The notes: generated by a model from the sequence alone, not told the origin. A DNA stretch of 36,069 bases from an uncultured Granulicella sp. (GCA_903932155.1 CAIZFH010000106.1:1-36069); one strand, 5' to 3'; positions 24,076-33,281 are shown, counted from the stretch's first letter. Translations and numbers: made by a program.

Positions 24076-24813
24076 ATGATCGAGCATGTGGGTGAGGCGA
24101 TTGTGCTGCGGACGTGGCCGTTCCACGAGGCCGATCTGGTGGTGAGCCTGTTTACGCGGGAGCAGGGACGTGTGAAGGGCGTGGCGCGCCATGCGCTAAA
24201 GAGCAGGCGGCGGTTCGGCGGGGCGCTGGAGCCAATGACACATGTGCGGGCGAGCTATGCGGAGAGGCGTGGGCAGGAGTTGGTGCGGCTGGATGCCTTG
24301 GAGATTCTGTCGTCCCCGCTTTCGCGGCCGGTGGACTATGAGCGGACGGCGGCGCTGGAGATGGTGGCCGAGGTACTGGAGGCGGCGCTGCCGGAGGGGG
24401 CCGTGGAGGATGCCGTCTTCCGGCTGGCGCTGGCGGTGCTGGACGAGCTGCAGGTGGGCCGAGTATGGATGCCGGTGACCTATTTTGCGTTGTGGATGAA
24501 CCGGCTGATGGGGTGGATGCCGGAGCTGGGACGATGCGCGGCTTGCGGGCTGGACCTGCGCGGCGGGACGGTGTGGTACTCGGCTGTGAATGATGGTGTG
24601 ACGTGTGCGGACGACCGCAGTGCAGGTGGCACGGCATTAAGTGCGGAGTCGGTGGCGACGGCAGCACGGATCTTTCGCGGAACAGTGAAGGGACTGGCGG
24701 AGGAGGATTGGCCGAAGGCGCGGGCGGCGGAGCTGCGGCGGTTTGCCATCGAGGTGCTGGAGCGGCACCTGGAGGGACGGCTGATGACGGCGCGGGTACT
24801 GGCGCGGGGGTAG
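24076..24813 (+). CDS. recO: DNA repair protein RecO
   Basis: 245 residues from ATG 24076, chosen because GGAG lies five bases upstream and the OB-fold begins immediately: EAIVLRTWPFHEADLVVSLF, QGRVKGVARHALKSRRRFGG and LEPMTHVRASYAERRGQELV. The helical middle and a zinc-finger-like CAACGLDL follow. RecO anneals SSB-coated strands and loads RecA with RecR in gap repair. The second half of the zinc site is incomplete: where homologues have a second Cys pair, this one has TCADD with a single cysteine. An upstream in-frame start at 24004 would lie in a tandem repeat and is rejected. Confidence 0.88.
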   Translation: MIEHVGEAIVLRTWPFHEADLVVSLFTREQGRVKGVARHALKSRRRFGGALEPMTHVRASYAERRGQELVRLDALEILSSPLSRPVDYERTAALEMVAEVLEAALPEGAVEDAVFRLALAVLDELQVGRVWMPVTYFALWMNRLMGWMPELGRCAACGLDLRGGTVWYSAVNDGVTCADDRSAGGTALSAESVATAARIFRGTVKGLAEEDWPKARAAELRRFAIEVLERHLEGRLMTARVLARG

Positions 24814-24852
24814 CCGGGCTGGGACGAACTTGCTGGGCTAGACTTGGGCTGA

Positions 24853-26148
24853 ATGGCGAATCAGGCGCGGGAAAGCTCGGAGACAATGCACGAGGCGGCG
24901 GGCAGGCGCGTGCCGCTTCCGGCGTTGCTGCGGAGCTTCTGGACGTGGTCGGCGGTGGTGTTTGGGTTGACGCTGCTGGTGGCGTGGGTGGAACATCAGC
25001 TGGGAGTGTCGAGGTACAACTGGGACCCGTTAAGCGATCCGCTGTTCGGCGATCTGATGGAGTATCCAGGGACGTATCTGTGGCTGCACACGGCGGCGTT
25101 CTTCTTCAACGTGACGGCGCGGCCAGTGCCCTATCCACTGTATTCGCCGGTGGCGTATCCACCGTTTGCGGCGATGGTGCTGGCGGGATTGTATTCGGCT
25201 GCCAATCCGGTACTGCGCTATTTGGAGCTGGCTGCGGTGTGGCTTGCGGTTGCATTGTGGGGTGTACGGCGCGTGTTGATGCGAGTTGGGATCGGTAGAG
25301 TGTCGGCGACGGTATTTCCACTTACGATGGTACTGATCTCGTTCCCGATTGTGCGCCTGGTGCATGAGGGAAACGTGGAGCTTGTGCTGTGGGTGCTGAC
25401 GGCAGCGGGGGTGCGGGCATATCTGCGAAAGCACGATGATGCGGCGGGGGTTCTTTGGGGACTCGCGGCAGCGATGAAGCTGTATCCCGCGGTGCTGCTC
25501 ATCCTGCTGTTGCCACGAGGGAAGTGGCGCGCGTTTGCGCTGGGGGTGGCGGCGTTTGCTGGTGCCACGCTGCTGGCGCTGTGGTGGCTGGGGCCGACGA
25601 TGGGAGTGGCGTGGCGGGGATCGCTGGGGAACGTCTTTGGCTACCAGGGCGTGCGGGCGAGTGAGTGGAGTTTGAGGGAGCTAGCGGCGAACCACTCGGT
25701 GTTCGGATTGGTGAAGATGTTGGCGATGATGACGGGCGTGCCGCTGGCACGGCTGACGCTGCCCTATTATGCGTGCGGAGCGGTGGCGATGGGCTGGACG
25801 TTCTTCGGGAGGCTGTGGAGGATGCCGGCGGCAAACCAGTTGCTTGCGGTGACGGCATTCATGGTGATGTTCCCGCCGGTGTCGTACTTCCACACGCTGG
25901 TGCATCTGTATGCGCCGCTGCTGGTATTGCTGTTGGTGGCTATCCGCGCGGAGCGGGCGGGGGCGACGGTTGAGGGGTTGCGCGGGACGGTGCTGCTGTT
26001 TGTGCCGCTGTTTGCGGCGTTCACGGTGTTTCTGTTCCCGCGGGTGTATGTCTTCGATGGGCTAGTGCAGGCGGCGCTGCTGGTGGCTCTGTTTGGGTGC
26101 GCGCTGCGGTTTCCGTTTATGGTGGATGGGGCTGAAGCGGTTGCCTGA
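24853..26148 (+). CDS. GT87-type (DUF2029) polyprenol-phosphate sugar transferase
   Basis: 431 residues with about ten membrane segments. Features of the GT87 family are visible: an early Asp-containing luminal loop after the first helix (NWDPLSDPLFGDLMEYPG), SPVAYPPFAAMVLAGLYS, EGNVELVLWVLTAAGVRA, GLAAAMKLYPAVLLIL and NHSVFGL. Such membrane enzymes move mannose or other sugars from a polyprenyl phosphate to a lipid or glycan on the outer face of the inner membrane. The donor and acceptor are unknown. It follows recO by 39 bases. The ribosome-binding site is weak. Confidence 0.8.
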   Translation: MANQARESSETMHEAAGRRVPLPALLRSFWTWSAVVFGLTLLVAWVEHQLGVSRYNWDPLSDPLFGDLMEYPGTYLWLHTAAFFFNVTARPVPYPLYSPVAYPPFAAMVLAGLYSAANPVLRYLELAAVWLAVALWGVRRVLMRVGIGRVSATVFPLTMVLISFPIVRLVHEGNVELVLWVLTAAGVRAYLRKHDDAAGVLWGLAAAMKLYPAVLLILLLPRGKWRAFALGVAAFAGATLLALWWLGPTMGVAWRGSLGNVFGYQGVRASEWSLRELAANHSVFGLVKMLAMMTGVPLARLTLPYYACGAVAMGWTFFGRLWRMPAANQLLAVTAFMVMFPPVSYFHTLVHLYAPLLVLLLVAIRAERAGATVEGLRGTVLLFVPLFAAFTVFLFPRVYVFDGLVQAALLVALFGCALRFPFMVDGAEAVA

Positions 26149-26180
26149 AGTTGACTGACTCGCATCCCGAGAGATGAAAA

Positions 26181-27137
26181 TTAGGGTGCATCTTCAGTGG
26201 GCGGGACGTCTTCTTCCGGACCCGCGTCTGGCAGTGTAGACGAGATGAGGAGTGGGCTTTCAGGCGTGGCGATGAGGTAGATCGCGATGAAGAGTGGAGC
26301 GTAGAGAGCGATTGAAATGAGGTAAGTGACTGCCTGGAATATGTAGACGATGCCTGGCGATGCCTGTGGGACGAACGACAGAGTGACCTGTAATAGCAAC
26401 ATTGTACAAATGGCAATAGCTGAAGTGACGATAGCGAGGGACCAGGCGATTCTCGCTTGCCTTGTCTGCTGTGTTGTGGGGTTGGTGTTCGGCGGCTGCA
26501 GGAGCCTGACCTGAAGAGGCGCGATGATATACACGACGCAGAGGGTGATGGGGATGGGCCAAAGATTGTTGAAGAGATTATTGAAGAGATTTGATTTTTC
26601 CAGTGCGACTGAAGATTTGAGGGAGAGTGACAATATCTTTTCCAGCTTGGTTTGAAAATCAATCAGGTTGAGGGGCTGCATCAACGACGACAGGATGCCG
26701 GCGAGTGAGTGGCCGATCACATTCAAGCCAAACAGGGTCAAGGCGAAGACCATCATGCGACGGGCGGAGGAGAGGATGGGAGGGACGGCGTCGCGTAGAG
26801 TTCCGATTCCTGTCTGGGCAATTCGCTGCAGCATCGCGGCGGTTGCGACCATGGTGCATGTAAGCAGAAGGTTGTACAGAAGAAGAACGCACCAGTCGAG
26901 AGGGACAGTGAGGTATTCCGATCTGTGTATGGATGCATGCAAGTGCGCGATGGCCGTTGCGCTGAGGACAGAACTGTCTTCAGATTGGCGGAGAAAAATA
27001 TGTTGTATTAAGTAGTGGTGGAGCAGGTTATTGAGCCAGCGGAGGTTGAAGTCGATGAACTCAACGATGGCAACGGGAAGCCATAGGATGGGATGTTGCC
27101 GGAGGACGGAGACTGTGGAGTGCCAGAGGGATCGCAT
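26181..27137 (-). CDS. multi-pass membrane protein of unknown function, AT-richer than its neighbours
   Basis: 318 residues with about six hydrophobic segments, including PLDWCVLLLYNLLLTCTMVA, MMVFALTLFGLNVIGHSLAG, WPIPITLCVVYIIAPLQVRL and IVYIFQAVTYLISIALYAPL, and an acidic C-terminal tail (GPEEDVPPTEDAP). I do not recognise the family. Base composition is clearly lower in GC than the adjoining genes. A 12-base in-frame tandem (26569-26592) gives LFNNLFNNL in a cytoplasmic or periplasmic loop. It is convergent with the GT87 gene (32-base gap) and divergent from glyQ. Confidence 0.72.
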   Translation of the reverse strand: MRSLWHSTVSVLRQHPILWLPVAIVEFIDFNLRWLNNLLHHYLIQHIFLRQSEDSSVLSATAIAHLHASIHRSEYLTVPLDWCVLLLYNLLLTCTMVATAAMLQRIAQTGIGTLRDAVPPILSSARRMMVFALTLFGLNVIGHSLAGILSSLMQPLNLIDFQTKLEKILSLSLKSSVALEKSNLFNNLFNNLWPIPITLCVVYIIAPLQVRLLQPPNTNPTTQQTRQARIAWSLAIVTSAIAICTMLLLQVTLSFVPQASPGIVYIFQAVTYLISIALYAPLFIAIYLIATPESPLLISSTLPDAGPEEDVPPTEDAP

Positions 27138-27283
27138 TTGTGTGTGTGGTGAGTTGGAGAAAGAGTAAACGGTTTGAGGTAGTTTGGAGGGAAAATCTTT
27201 TACATGAATTCCAAAATGTACGCGGGAACGCTTCGCGGGCGGGCAGAGTTGGTTAGACTGGGAAGTATCACGAATTCAGAGGG

Positions 27284-28279
27284 ATGATGCAGGCAATCGC
27301 GGAGAAGACGAAGGCGCTGACGTTTCAGGAGCTGCTGTTCCGGCTGGAGAGGTTCTGGGCGGAGCGGGGATGCGTGTTGCAGCAGCCATACGACGTGGAG
27401 GTGGGCGCGGGGACGATGTCGCCGGACACTTTTCTGCGTGTGCTGGGGCCGAAGCCGGTGCGCATTGCTTATGCGCAGCCATCGCGCAGGCCGGCGGACG
27501 GGCGATATGGGGAGAATCCGAACCGGCTGTTCCGCCATACGCAGTTGCAGGTGATTCTGAAGCCACCGCCGGAGAATATCCAGGAGATGTATCTCGAATC
27601 GCTAGCCGCGATTGGGATCGACCTTGCCGAGCATGACATCAAGTTCGAAGAGGACAACTGGGAGTGGCCGGTGGGCGGCGCGTGGGGTGTGGGCTGGCAG
27701 GTGATGCTGGATGGGCTGGAGATTACCCAGTTCACATACTTCCAGCAGTGCGGCGGGATGGACCTGGACCCGGTCTGCGGCGAGATTACATACGGGCTGG
27801 AGCGGATTGCGGGATTTTTACAGGACGTGGACTCGATCTACGACATTGTTTGGGCCGTGGAGCCGGACACTGGCAAGCGTGTGACGTATGGCGAGATGCG
27901 GCTGGCCGAAGAGGAGCAGTTTTCGGCGTATAGCTTCGACTACGCGGACGTGGCGAAGCTGTGGGAGCATCTGGGACTGTATGAGGCGGAGTGTCTGTCG
28001 CTGCTGGAGCGGGCGAAGGGATTGTTCGGCGCGGAGAGCAAGGCGGATCTGTTGGAGATGAAGCGTTTCCCAGTGCGGGGCGCCTACGAGTTGGCGCTGA
28101 AGTGCTCGCATGTTTTTAATCTGCTGGATGCGCGCGGGGCGATCAGCGTGACGGAGCGTGTGGGCGTGATGGCTCGGATTCGCACGCTGGTGATTGGCGT
28201 GGCAAAGGCTTATGTGGCGCAGGGACAGCGAGTCAGCGAGTCAGCGAGTCAGCAAGTCAGCGAAGGACGGGTTGGGTGA
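27284..28279 (+). CDS. glyQ: glycine-tRNA ligase alpha subunit
   Basis: 331 residues. Signatures of the tetrameric bacterial enzyme are plain: [100 protein letters not shown] and [10 protein letters not shown]. It carries the class II active site and charges tRNA-Gly together with GlyS. It is about 28 residues longer than E. coli GlyQ; the last 18 residues ([17 protein letters not shown]) come from an octanucleotide tandem repeat. AGAGGG directly precedes two adjacent ATGs, 27284 and 27287; the second has slightly better spacing. The TGA overlaps the glyS ATG. Confidence 0.96.
   Translation: MMQAIAEKTKALTFQELLFRLERFWAERGCVLQQPYDVEVGAGTMSPDTFLRVLGPKPVRIAYAQPSRRPADGRYGENPNRLFRHTQLQVILKPPPENIQEMYLESLAAIGIDLAEHDIKFEEDNWEWPVGGAWGVGWQVMLDGLEITQFTYFQQCGGMDLDPVCGEITYGLERIAGFLQDVDSIYDIVWAVEPDTGKRVTYGEMRLAEEEQFSAYSFDYADVAKLWEHLGLYEAECLSLLERAKGLFGAESKADLLEMKRFPVRGAYELALKCSHVFNLLDARGAISVTERVGVMARIRTLVIGVAKAYVAQGQRVSESASQQVSEGRVG
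28226..28265. repeat. octanucleotide tandem repeat at the 3' end of glyQ
   Basis: Five consecutive eight-base units: CAGCGAGT three times, then CAGCAAGT and CAGCGAAG. They encode the C-terminal tail of GlyQ and supply the AAGGA that lies before glyS. One unit gained or lost would shift the glyQ frame. Confidence 0.92.
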
Positions 28280-30390
28280 TGGCGGAGTTTCTATTTGAGA
28301 TTGGGTTGGAAGAGGTGCCGGCGCGGATGATCGCGGGGGCGCAGGCAGAGTTGCTGAAGCGCCTGGTTGCGATGTTGGAGCGCGAGCGGCTAGTGGCACC
28401 GGGGGTTGCGAGCAAGAGTTATTCGACGCCACGGCGGCTGGCAGTGTGGGTTGCTGCCGTTACGGCGCGACAGGCGGACGCGGTCGAAGAGTTGGTTGGA
28501 CCGGCGGTGAAGATTGCCTACAAGGACGGCGTTCCGACGGCGGCGGCGATGGCGTTCGCGAAGAAGGCGGGCGTGGATGTTGCGGCGCTGAAGACGGTGA
28601 CGACGCCTAAGGGCGAGTACATTGCGGCGCCCTCGGTGAAGGCGGGACGCGAAGCGGCTGAGGTGATTGCGGAGGAGCTGCCGAAGGAGCTGGCGGGGAT
28701 CTACTGGGCGAAGAATATGACCTGGCGTCCGGGCAAGCCGGAGAGGTTTGTGCGGCCAGTGCGTTGGCTGCTGGCTCTGCTGGGCGAGGTGGTGGTACCG
28801 GTCGAGTTCGGTGGGAAGACGGCGGGGAAGATGACACGTGGACATCGCGTTTTGGCGGGCGATGAGGCGATTCCCATCGGCTTTCCCGATGAGTACGAGC
28901 AGACACTGCTGGATGGGCATGTGATTGCGGACGTCGAGACGCGGCGGCAAACGATTCGCAAGGCGCTGGATCGTGTGACGCGTGCGGCAGGTGCGGGGCT
29001 GCGATGGCGCGAGGACCATGCGCTGGTGGATACGGTGACGAACCTGACGGAGTGGCCGACGGTGGTGCTGGGGAGCTTTGAGCCGGAGTATCTGAAGCTG
29101 CCGGAAGAGGTGCTGGTGACGGTGATGCGCGATCACCAGAAGTATTTTGCGGTGGAAGATGCGGCGGGCAAACTGGCACCGCACTTTCTGGCGGTGCTGA
29201 ATACGGCGGCGGATGCGGCGGGCGAGACGGTGATCCGGCACGGTAATGAGCGTGTGCTGCGGGCGAGGTTCAAAGATGCGCGGTTCTTCTGGGAGTTCGA
29301 TCAACGGACGCCGCTGGCAGAGCGTGTGAAGCTGCTGGAGAAGGTGACCTTCCAGAAGGATTTGGGAAGCTATGCGGCGAAGACGGAGCGGGTGTCGGCG
29401 GTTGCCGCGTCGCTGGCCGAGTTGGTGAAGGCACGCGGAACGAAGCTGGATGGGGTGGCGCTCGACACTGCGGCGCGGCTGGCGAAGACCGATCTAACGA
29501 CCGAGCTGGTGAAGGAGTTCACCGAGCTGCAGGGGCAGGTGGGCGGGCTGTACGCGCGGGCTCAGGGATATTCGGCGGCGGTAGGCGACGCGATCTACGA
29601 CCAGTATCTGCCCAAGTCGATGGAGGACTCGGTGCCGCGAACGGCGGAGGGCGCGCTGCTGGCGATGGCCGATAAAGGGGACACAATTGTTGGAATGTTT
29701 GGGCTGGGGCTGGAGCCGACGGGGTCGAAGGACCCGTTTGCGCTGCGGCGCGCGGCCAACGGGATTGTGAAGATACTGGCGGAGGGTGAGCCGGCGCTGC
29801 CGCTGACGCTGGGCGATGTGGTGGATGCGGCTTCGCCCGAAGAAGCGGTACGAATGCGCGTGGAGATTTTCATTGCGGAGCGGCTGGAGTTCTATCTGCG
29901 CGAAGCGAAGGGGCAGGCGTACGACGTGGTGAAGGCGGTGTTGGCGGCAGGGGCGAATGATGTACGAGATGCCGTGGCGCGCGCGGAGGCGGTTACTGCG
30001 GTGCGCGGAAGCGAGGACTTTCTTGCTGTTTGCGCGATGTACAAGCGCGCAAAGAATATTCTCTCGCAGGCTCAATTTGCAGGGCCGGTGAGAACAGATG
30101 TCGTCATCAAAGTTCTAGAGCGACTGGGGCCGACCGACGCTCAGGTTTCACTCAGCGCCAAGGCTCTGGCGGTCGGTGCCAAGGTATACAAGTTCTGCAA
30201 GTCACAGCAGTACAGAGAGGCTTTGCAGGAACTCGCGACACTACGACACGACCTAGATGTTTTTTTTGAAAGAGTGATGGTGATGGATCCCGACCTTACG
30301 ATTCGCGAGGTCAGGCTCACGCTGCTTAGTCAGATTGTCAACGACTCTTCAGGCATCGCGGATTTTTCGGAGATTGTAACGGCGGGTTAG
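28279..30390 (+). CDS. glyS: glycine-tRNA ligase beta subunit
   Basis: 703 residues from ATG 28279, which shares one base with the glyQ stop (TGATG); a GTG directly before it is possible. The start AEFLFEIGLEEVPARMI is the family N-terminus. Other signatures are MTRGHRVLAGDEAI, VTNLTEWPTVVLGSFEPEYL, VLVTVMRDHQKYFAV, the HD-like middle domain, and DKGDTIVGMFGLGLEPTGSK with DPFALRRAANGIVKIL. The C-terminal helical anticodon-binding domain ends the protein. The subunit binds tRNA-Gly and is required for charging. A run of eight T near 30260 does not disturb the frame. Confidence 0.97.
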   Translation: MAEFLFEIGLEEVPARMIAGAQAELLKRLVAMLERERLVAPGVASKSYSTPRRLAVWVAAVTARQADAVEELVGPAVKIAYKDGVPTAAAMAFAKKAGVDVAALKTVTTPKGEYIAAPSVKAGREAAEVIAEELPKELAGIYWAKNMTWRPGKPERFVRPVRWLLALLGEVVVPVEFGGKTAGKMTRGHRVLAGDEAIPIGFPDEYEQTLLDGHVIADVETRRQTIRKALDRVTRAAGAGLRWREDHALVDTVTNLTEWPTVVLGSFEPEYLKLPEEVLVTVMRDHQKYFAVEDAAGKLAPHFLAVLNTAADAAGETVIRHGNERVLRARFKDARFFWEFDQRTPLAERVKLLEKVTFQKDLGSYAAKTERVSAVAASLAELVKARGTKLDGVALDTAARLAKTDLTTELVKEFTELQGQVGGLYARAQGYSAAVGDAIYDQYLPKSMEDSVPRTAEGALLAMADKGDTIVGMFGLGLEPTGSKDPFALRRAANGIVKILAEGEPALPLTLGDVVDAASPEEAVRMRVEIFIAERLEFYLREAKGQAYDVVKAVLAAGANDVRDAVARAEAVTAVRGSEDFLAVCAMYKRAKNILSQAQFAGPVRTDVVIKVLERLGPTDAQVSLSAKALAVGAKVYKFCKSQQYREALQELATLRHDLDVFFERVMVMDPDLTIREVRLTLLSQIVNDSSGIADFSEIVTAG

Positions 30391-30395
30391 TAGGT

Positions 30396-30827
30396 TCAGC
30401 CGAAGCGTGGGGCGAGCAGGATGTGCTGTTCGACGACGCTTTGTTCGAGGACGGACTTGCCGGGGTTGGACTGTTTGTAGCGGACCTGGACCCGCTGCTC
30501 TCGCATCTTTGCGACAAAGTCTTCGGCTTCGGCTTTCTTGGCGAATTCGTGGGTGTACTTGCCGGTTCGGTACTCCTCGACGAAGTATGTGTACTCAAGG
30601 GTGGCGAGGAAGCGTGAGGTGTGGGCGATTGCCGCGACCTTGCCGCTACTGATGCGGCCTTCGACCGAGGGCCAGCCCTGCGCGCTCTCTTCGAGACGGC
30701 GCTTTTGCCATCTGCGGAGATAGAGCGATCCCCAACCGGCACCCATGAAGATGACCCATTTGAAGGGTTCACTCCAAAAGCGCAGGTGGTGGGTCCAGTA
30801 GGCCCAGTGTGAGTAATCTGGGGTCAT
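30396..30827 (-). CDS. DUF3592-like membrane-associated protein
   Basis: 143 residues. One hydrophobic helix near the N-terminus (about 20-36, KWVIFMGAGWGSLYL) is followed by GWPSVEGRISSGKV, a beta-rich middle with LEYTYFVEEYRTGKYTHEF, and RVQVRYKQSNPGKSVLE. The pattern of SVEG-R ... Y-Y ... V-V-Y-NP-SVL resembles DUF3592. The role is unknown. It ends six bases after the glyS stop, tail to tail, and lies 38 bases downstream of yvcK on the same strand. Confidence 0.7.
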   Translation of the reverse strand: MTPDYSHWAYWTHHLRFWSEPFKWVIFMGAGWGSLYLRRWQKRRLEESAQGWPSVEGRISSGKVAAIAHTSRFLATLEYTYFVEEYRTGKYTHEFAKKAEAEDFVAKMREQRVQVRYKQSNPGKSVLEQSVVEQHILLAPRFG

Positions 30828-30865
30828 GATTCGTACAGTATCATGCGGGGCGCGAGTGGGGGAGA

Positions 30866-31957
30866 TCAGGGGCGGTTGAGGGCGAGGTTGAGCAGGGCCT
30901 GGGTGAGGCGGTCGGGGTCGTGGCGGAGGAGATTGCCTTCGAGGGTGAAGTCGCCGGAGATGGGTTCAACGCCGAGGGCGCGAATGCGGTCGAGGTCAGG
31001 GGCGATGGGGGCCTGACCTCCACGGGCGTAGAGATCGAGCAGCGTAGGTGAGATGGGCGCGATGTTGATGAGCGCGTAGTCGAAGATGCGTGAGCCGTTT
31101 GTGCCGCAGTGGTCGAGGATTTTTTCGATGTGCTGGGATGCGGTGAGGCCGAGCGACTCGTTAGCCTGAGTCATGAGGTTGCCGATATAGACGCGGGTGG
31201 CTTTGGAGGCGGCGATGGCCTCTGGGATGCCGTGGACAAGCATGTTGGTGACCAGCGAGGTGTAGAGCGATCCGGGGCCGAGGGTGATGAGGTCGGCATT
31301 GGCGATGGCTTCAAGGGCTGCGGGAAGTGGTTTAGCGTCGGCGGGCGAGAGCATGAGCTCGACGATTCGGTGTGGGCTGGCAGTGATGCTGGTCTCGCCG
31401 TGGACCAGCGAGCCATCGTCCATGCGCGCGGCGAGGGTGACGTCGGAGTTGGTGGCGGGGTAGATGCGGCCTCGTGCGGCCAGAATCTGGGAGGACATCT
31501 GCACGGCCTGGGCGAAGTCTCCTGTGATGTCTGATAGCGCGGCGAGGAAGAGATTGCCAAAGCTGTGTCCCTCCAGATCTCCGTGGTGGAATCGGTACTG
31601 GAAGAGCTTGGCGAGCAGGAGTTCGTCCTCAGAGAGGGCGACCATACAATTGCGGACGTCTCCGGGGGGAAGCATTTTAAGGTCTTCGCGGAGGCGGCCT
31701 GAGGAGCCACCGTCGTCAGTTACGGTGACGATAGCGGCCAGGTCTCGGATAAGGGAGGGAAGATTGGCGGGCTGCGAACCAGACCGGGGCTGTGCGTTGA
31801 GCAGGGACTCACCGGAGGCACGGCGCACGGCAGCAGGGGCAGCGACGTATCGCTTAAGGCCGCGCAGCAGCGTGGAGAGGCCTGTGCCTCCGCCGATGGC
31901 AACGACACGCAGGGAGGGTTTGACGTTTTGAGTTGAGGAGGACACCGCTGTTATCAA
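30866..31957 (-). CDS. yvcK: YvcK/CofD-like gluconeogenesis factor
   Basis: 363 residues. Family signatures: VVAIGGGTGLSTLLRGLKRY (about 18-37), IVTVTDDGGSSGRLRE, LPPGDVRNCMVALSEDE, GHSFGNLFLAALSDITGDF, LITLGPGSLYTSLVTNMLV and YIGNLMTQANES. YvcK-type proteins bind UDP-sugars and control carbon flow and cell-wall synthesis in other bacteria. An insertion (VRRASGESLLNAQPRSGSQP) follows the first motif. The reading frame starts at a TTG (31957); a GTG at 31945 is also possible, and neither has a good ribosome-binding site, so the start is uncertain. It follows the TPR gene with a 39-base gap. Confidence 0.9.
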   Translation of the reverse strand: MITAVSSSTQNVKPSLRVVAIGGGTGLSTLLRGLKRYVAAPAAVRRASGESLLNAQPRSGSQPANLPSLIRDLAAIVTVTDDGGSSGRLREDLKMLPPGDVRNCMVALSEDELLLAKLFQYRFHHGDLEGHSFGNLFLAALSDITGDFAQAVQMSSQILAARGRIYPATNSDVTLAARMDDGSLVHGETSITASPHRIVELMLSPADAKPLPAALEAIANADLITLGPGSLYTSLVTNMLVHGIPEAIAASKATRVYIGNLMTQANESLGLTASQHIEKILDHCGTNGSRIFDYALINIAPISPTLLDLYARGGQAPIAPDLDRIRALGVEPISGDFTLEGNLLRHDPDRLTQALLNLALNRP

Positions 31958-31996
31958 TGTAAATGGAACGGACTGCTGGTAATAAATGTGGGGCAG

Positions 31997-32545
31997 TTAG
32001 ACCTCTGGGTAGAGCAGCTCGGTGAAGCGGGGGTCGTCTGCCATGTCCTGGAAGTCGGAGTCGGAGCGGGCCTGGATGCGGTTGCGCGGATTGAGGCGGA
32101 TGGCTTCGGTGAGGTTCTCAAGGCAGTGGTGGGCGTCTCCGGTCATGCTGGCGAGCACAGCGAGTCCGTAGAAGGCATAGTCTGCGCAGGCGTTCTCGGC
32201 GAGGATATGTTTCAGATGGGTGCGTGCGTCTTCGTAGTTGCCTTCGTTGAGCAGGGAAATGGCGAAGTCGAAGCGCTCCTCGCAGGAATGGAACTTGGAT
32301 TCTTTTCTGGAGATCTGTTGGATGCAGGCGCTTATGTACATACGGATGCGCTCAGTCAGATCCGAGGGGCAGGTGGAGAGTAATTGGTTGAATGCTGCTG
32401 AGGCTTTGTCGAACTTGCCGTCCTGCATGAGGCGAAGGGCGGCCTCGTATCGTGCGAGGGCCTGAGTGCGCTGGCCGTCAACTGCGGAGACGGTTCCGGC
32501 GATGGTACGAGGACGTTTCGAGGTGGAGCGAGAGGCGGTCTTCAT
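31997..32545 (-). CDS. TPR-type protein, small
   Basis: 182 residues from ATG 32545. A basic N-terminus (MKTASRSTSKRPRT) is followed by TPR-like helical pairs: ALARYEAALRLMQDGKFDKA with AAFNQLLSTCP, RFDFAISLLNEGNYEDARTH, and YAFYGLAVLASMTGDAHHCL with ENLTEAIRLNP. TPR repeats bind proteins; no partner is evident beyond the neighbour yvcK, with which it is probably co-transcribed. The frame extends upstream to 32614 without further character. AGGAA lies about 12 bases from the chosen ATG, so the start is only moderately sure. Confidence 0.78.
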   Translation of the reverse strand: MKTASRSTSKRPRTIAGTVSAVDGQRTQALARYEAALRLMQDGKFDKASAAFNQLLSTCPSDLTERIRMYISACIQQISRKESKFHSCEERFDFAISLLNEGNYEDARTHLKHILAENACADYAFYGLAVLASMTGDAHHCLENLTEAIRLNPRNRIQARSDSDFQDMADDPRFTELLYPEV

Positions 32546-32681
32546 CGGGTCTCTGCGGTTCCTGTCTGCGTGTTGCGACTCCCGTATGGGTTGGTCAGCG
32601 CTTACACACAACAAACTGAGTATGCTCCGGTTTTATACGCATCTTGAACGAGAAGGTCAACCCGCCCAGTGCGCGCGTGGG

Positions 32682-33281
32682 TCATGCTTCCGGTTTATGA
32701 GTGTAGATAACTGGGTTAAGGTCGGGGTCGTTGTACATCTTGAACTGACGGTAGAGCTTGAATCGGCGGCGGCCGCTGCGCACCTGGTGCCAGAGCTCGT
32801 CGAGGCAAGCGGCGAGGTCAAGCCGCTGCTCGCGGATCAGATCGAGACGGGCGAGATTGTGCAGGTGGTGGGCCTCAGAGGCTGTTGGGCGGCGGGTTTC
32901 CTCGTCGGTATGGTAGAGCTTGAGGGCAAGGACGGAGAGACGATCGAGGATAAGGCCAGGAGACTCTGAGTGGAGCGGAGCATCGGGACTCTGTTCCCCG
33001 GCGGCGGTGAGTAGCAGGCGATCCAAGGCCTCGACCAGGTCGTTGCGCTTCTGGTTGAGGGTATCGATGGAGTGCTTGAGACGGGCGACGTCGGCGTCGG
33101 AGGCATCGGGTTCGCGGACTCTATCTTCTTCGTGCCATAGGTCGAAGTTAGCGCGGTGATGAGCGAGCGCAAGGTCGAGGAGGTCCGCCTCGGGGACACG
33201 CGGATTGGGTAAAGACTGTTCCAGATGCCAGCGAAGCGTGGATTCGTCGTGCAGTCGCGTGATTTCGAGGACATTTAGCAT
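32682..33281 (-). CDS. DUF4254 family protein
   Basis: 199 residues from ATG 33281. The sequence is soluble and helical, with LHDESTLRWHLEQSLPN, LLDLALAHHRANFDLWHEED, HSIDTLNQKRNDLVEALD, LILDRLSVLALKLYHTDEE and IREQRLDLAACLDELWHQV, matching my recollection of DUF4254. The family has no known biochemical role. It is divergent from the GT9 gene, and DUF4254 genes are often found near sugar-transfer genes for surface glycans, so a part in polysaccharide synthesis is inferred. No Shine-Dalgarno precedes the start. The frame continues upstream to 33443 but would overlap the GT9 start. Confidence 0.8.
   Translation of the reverse strand: MLNVLEITRLHDESTLRWHLEQSLPNPRVPEADLLDLALAHHRANFDLWHEEDRVREPDASDADVARLKHSIDTLNQKRNDLVEALDRLLLTAAGEQSPDAPLHSESPGLILDRLSVLALKLYHTDEETRRPTASEAHHLHNLARLDLIREQRLDLAACLDELWHQVRSGRRRFKLYRQFKMYNDPDLNPVIYTHKPEA

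Noticed and set aside
28226-28265. Possible mini CRISPR or iteron array
   Set aside because: Units are eight bases, directly abutting without spacers, and inside a coding frame; no cas or replication genes nearby.
30260-30267. Run of eight T in glyS as a frameshift site
   Set aside because: The reading frame and the family C-terminus continue normally through it.
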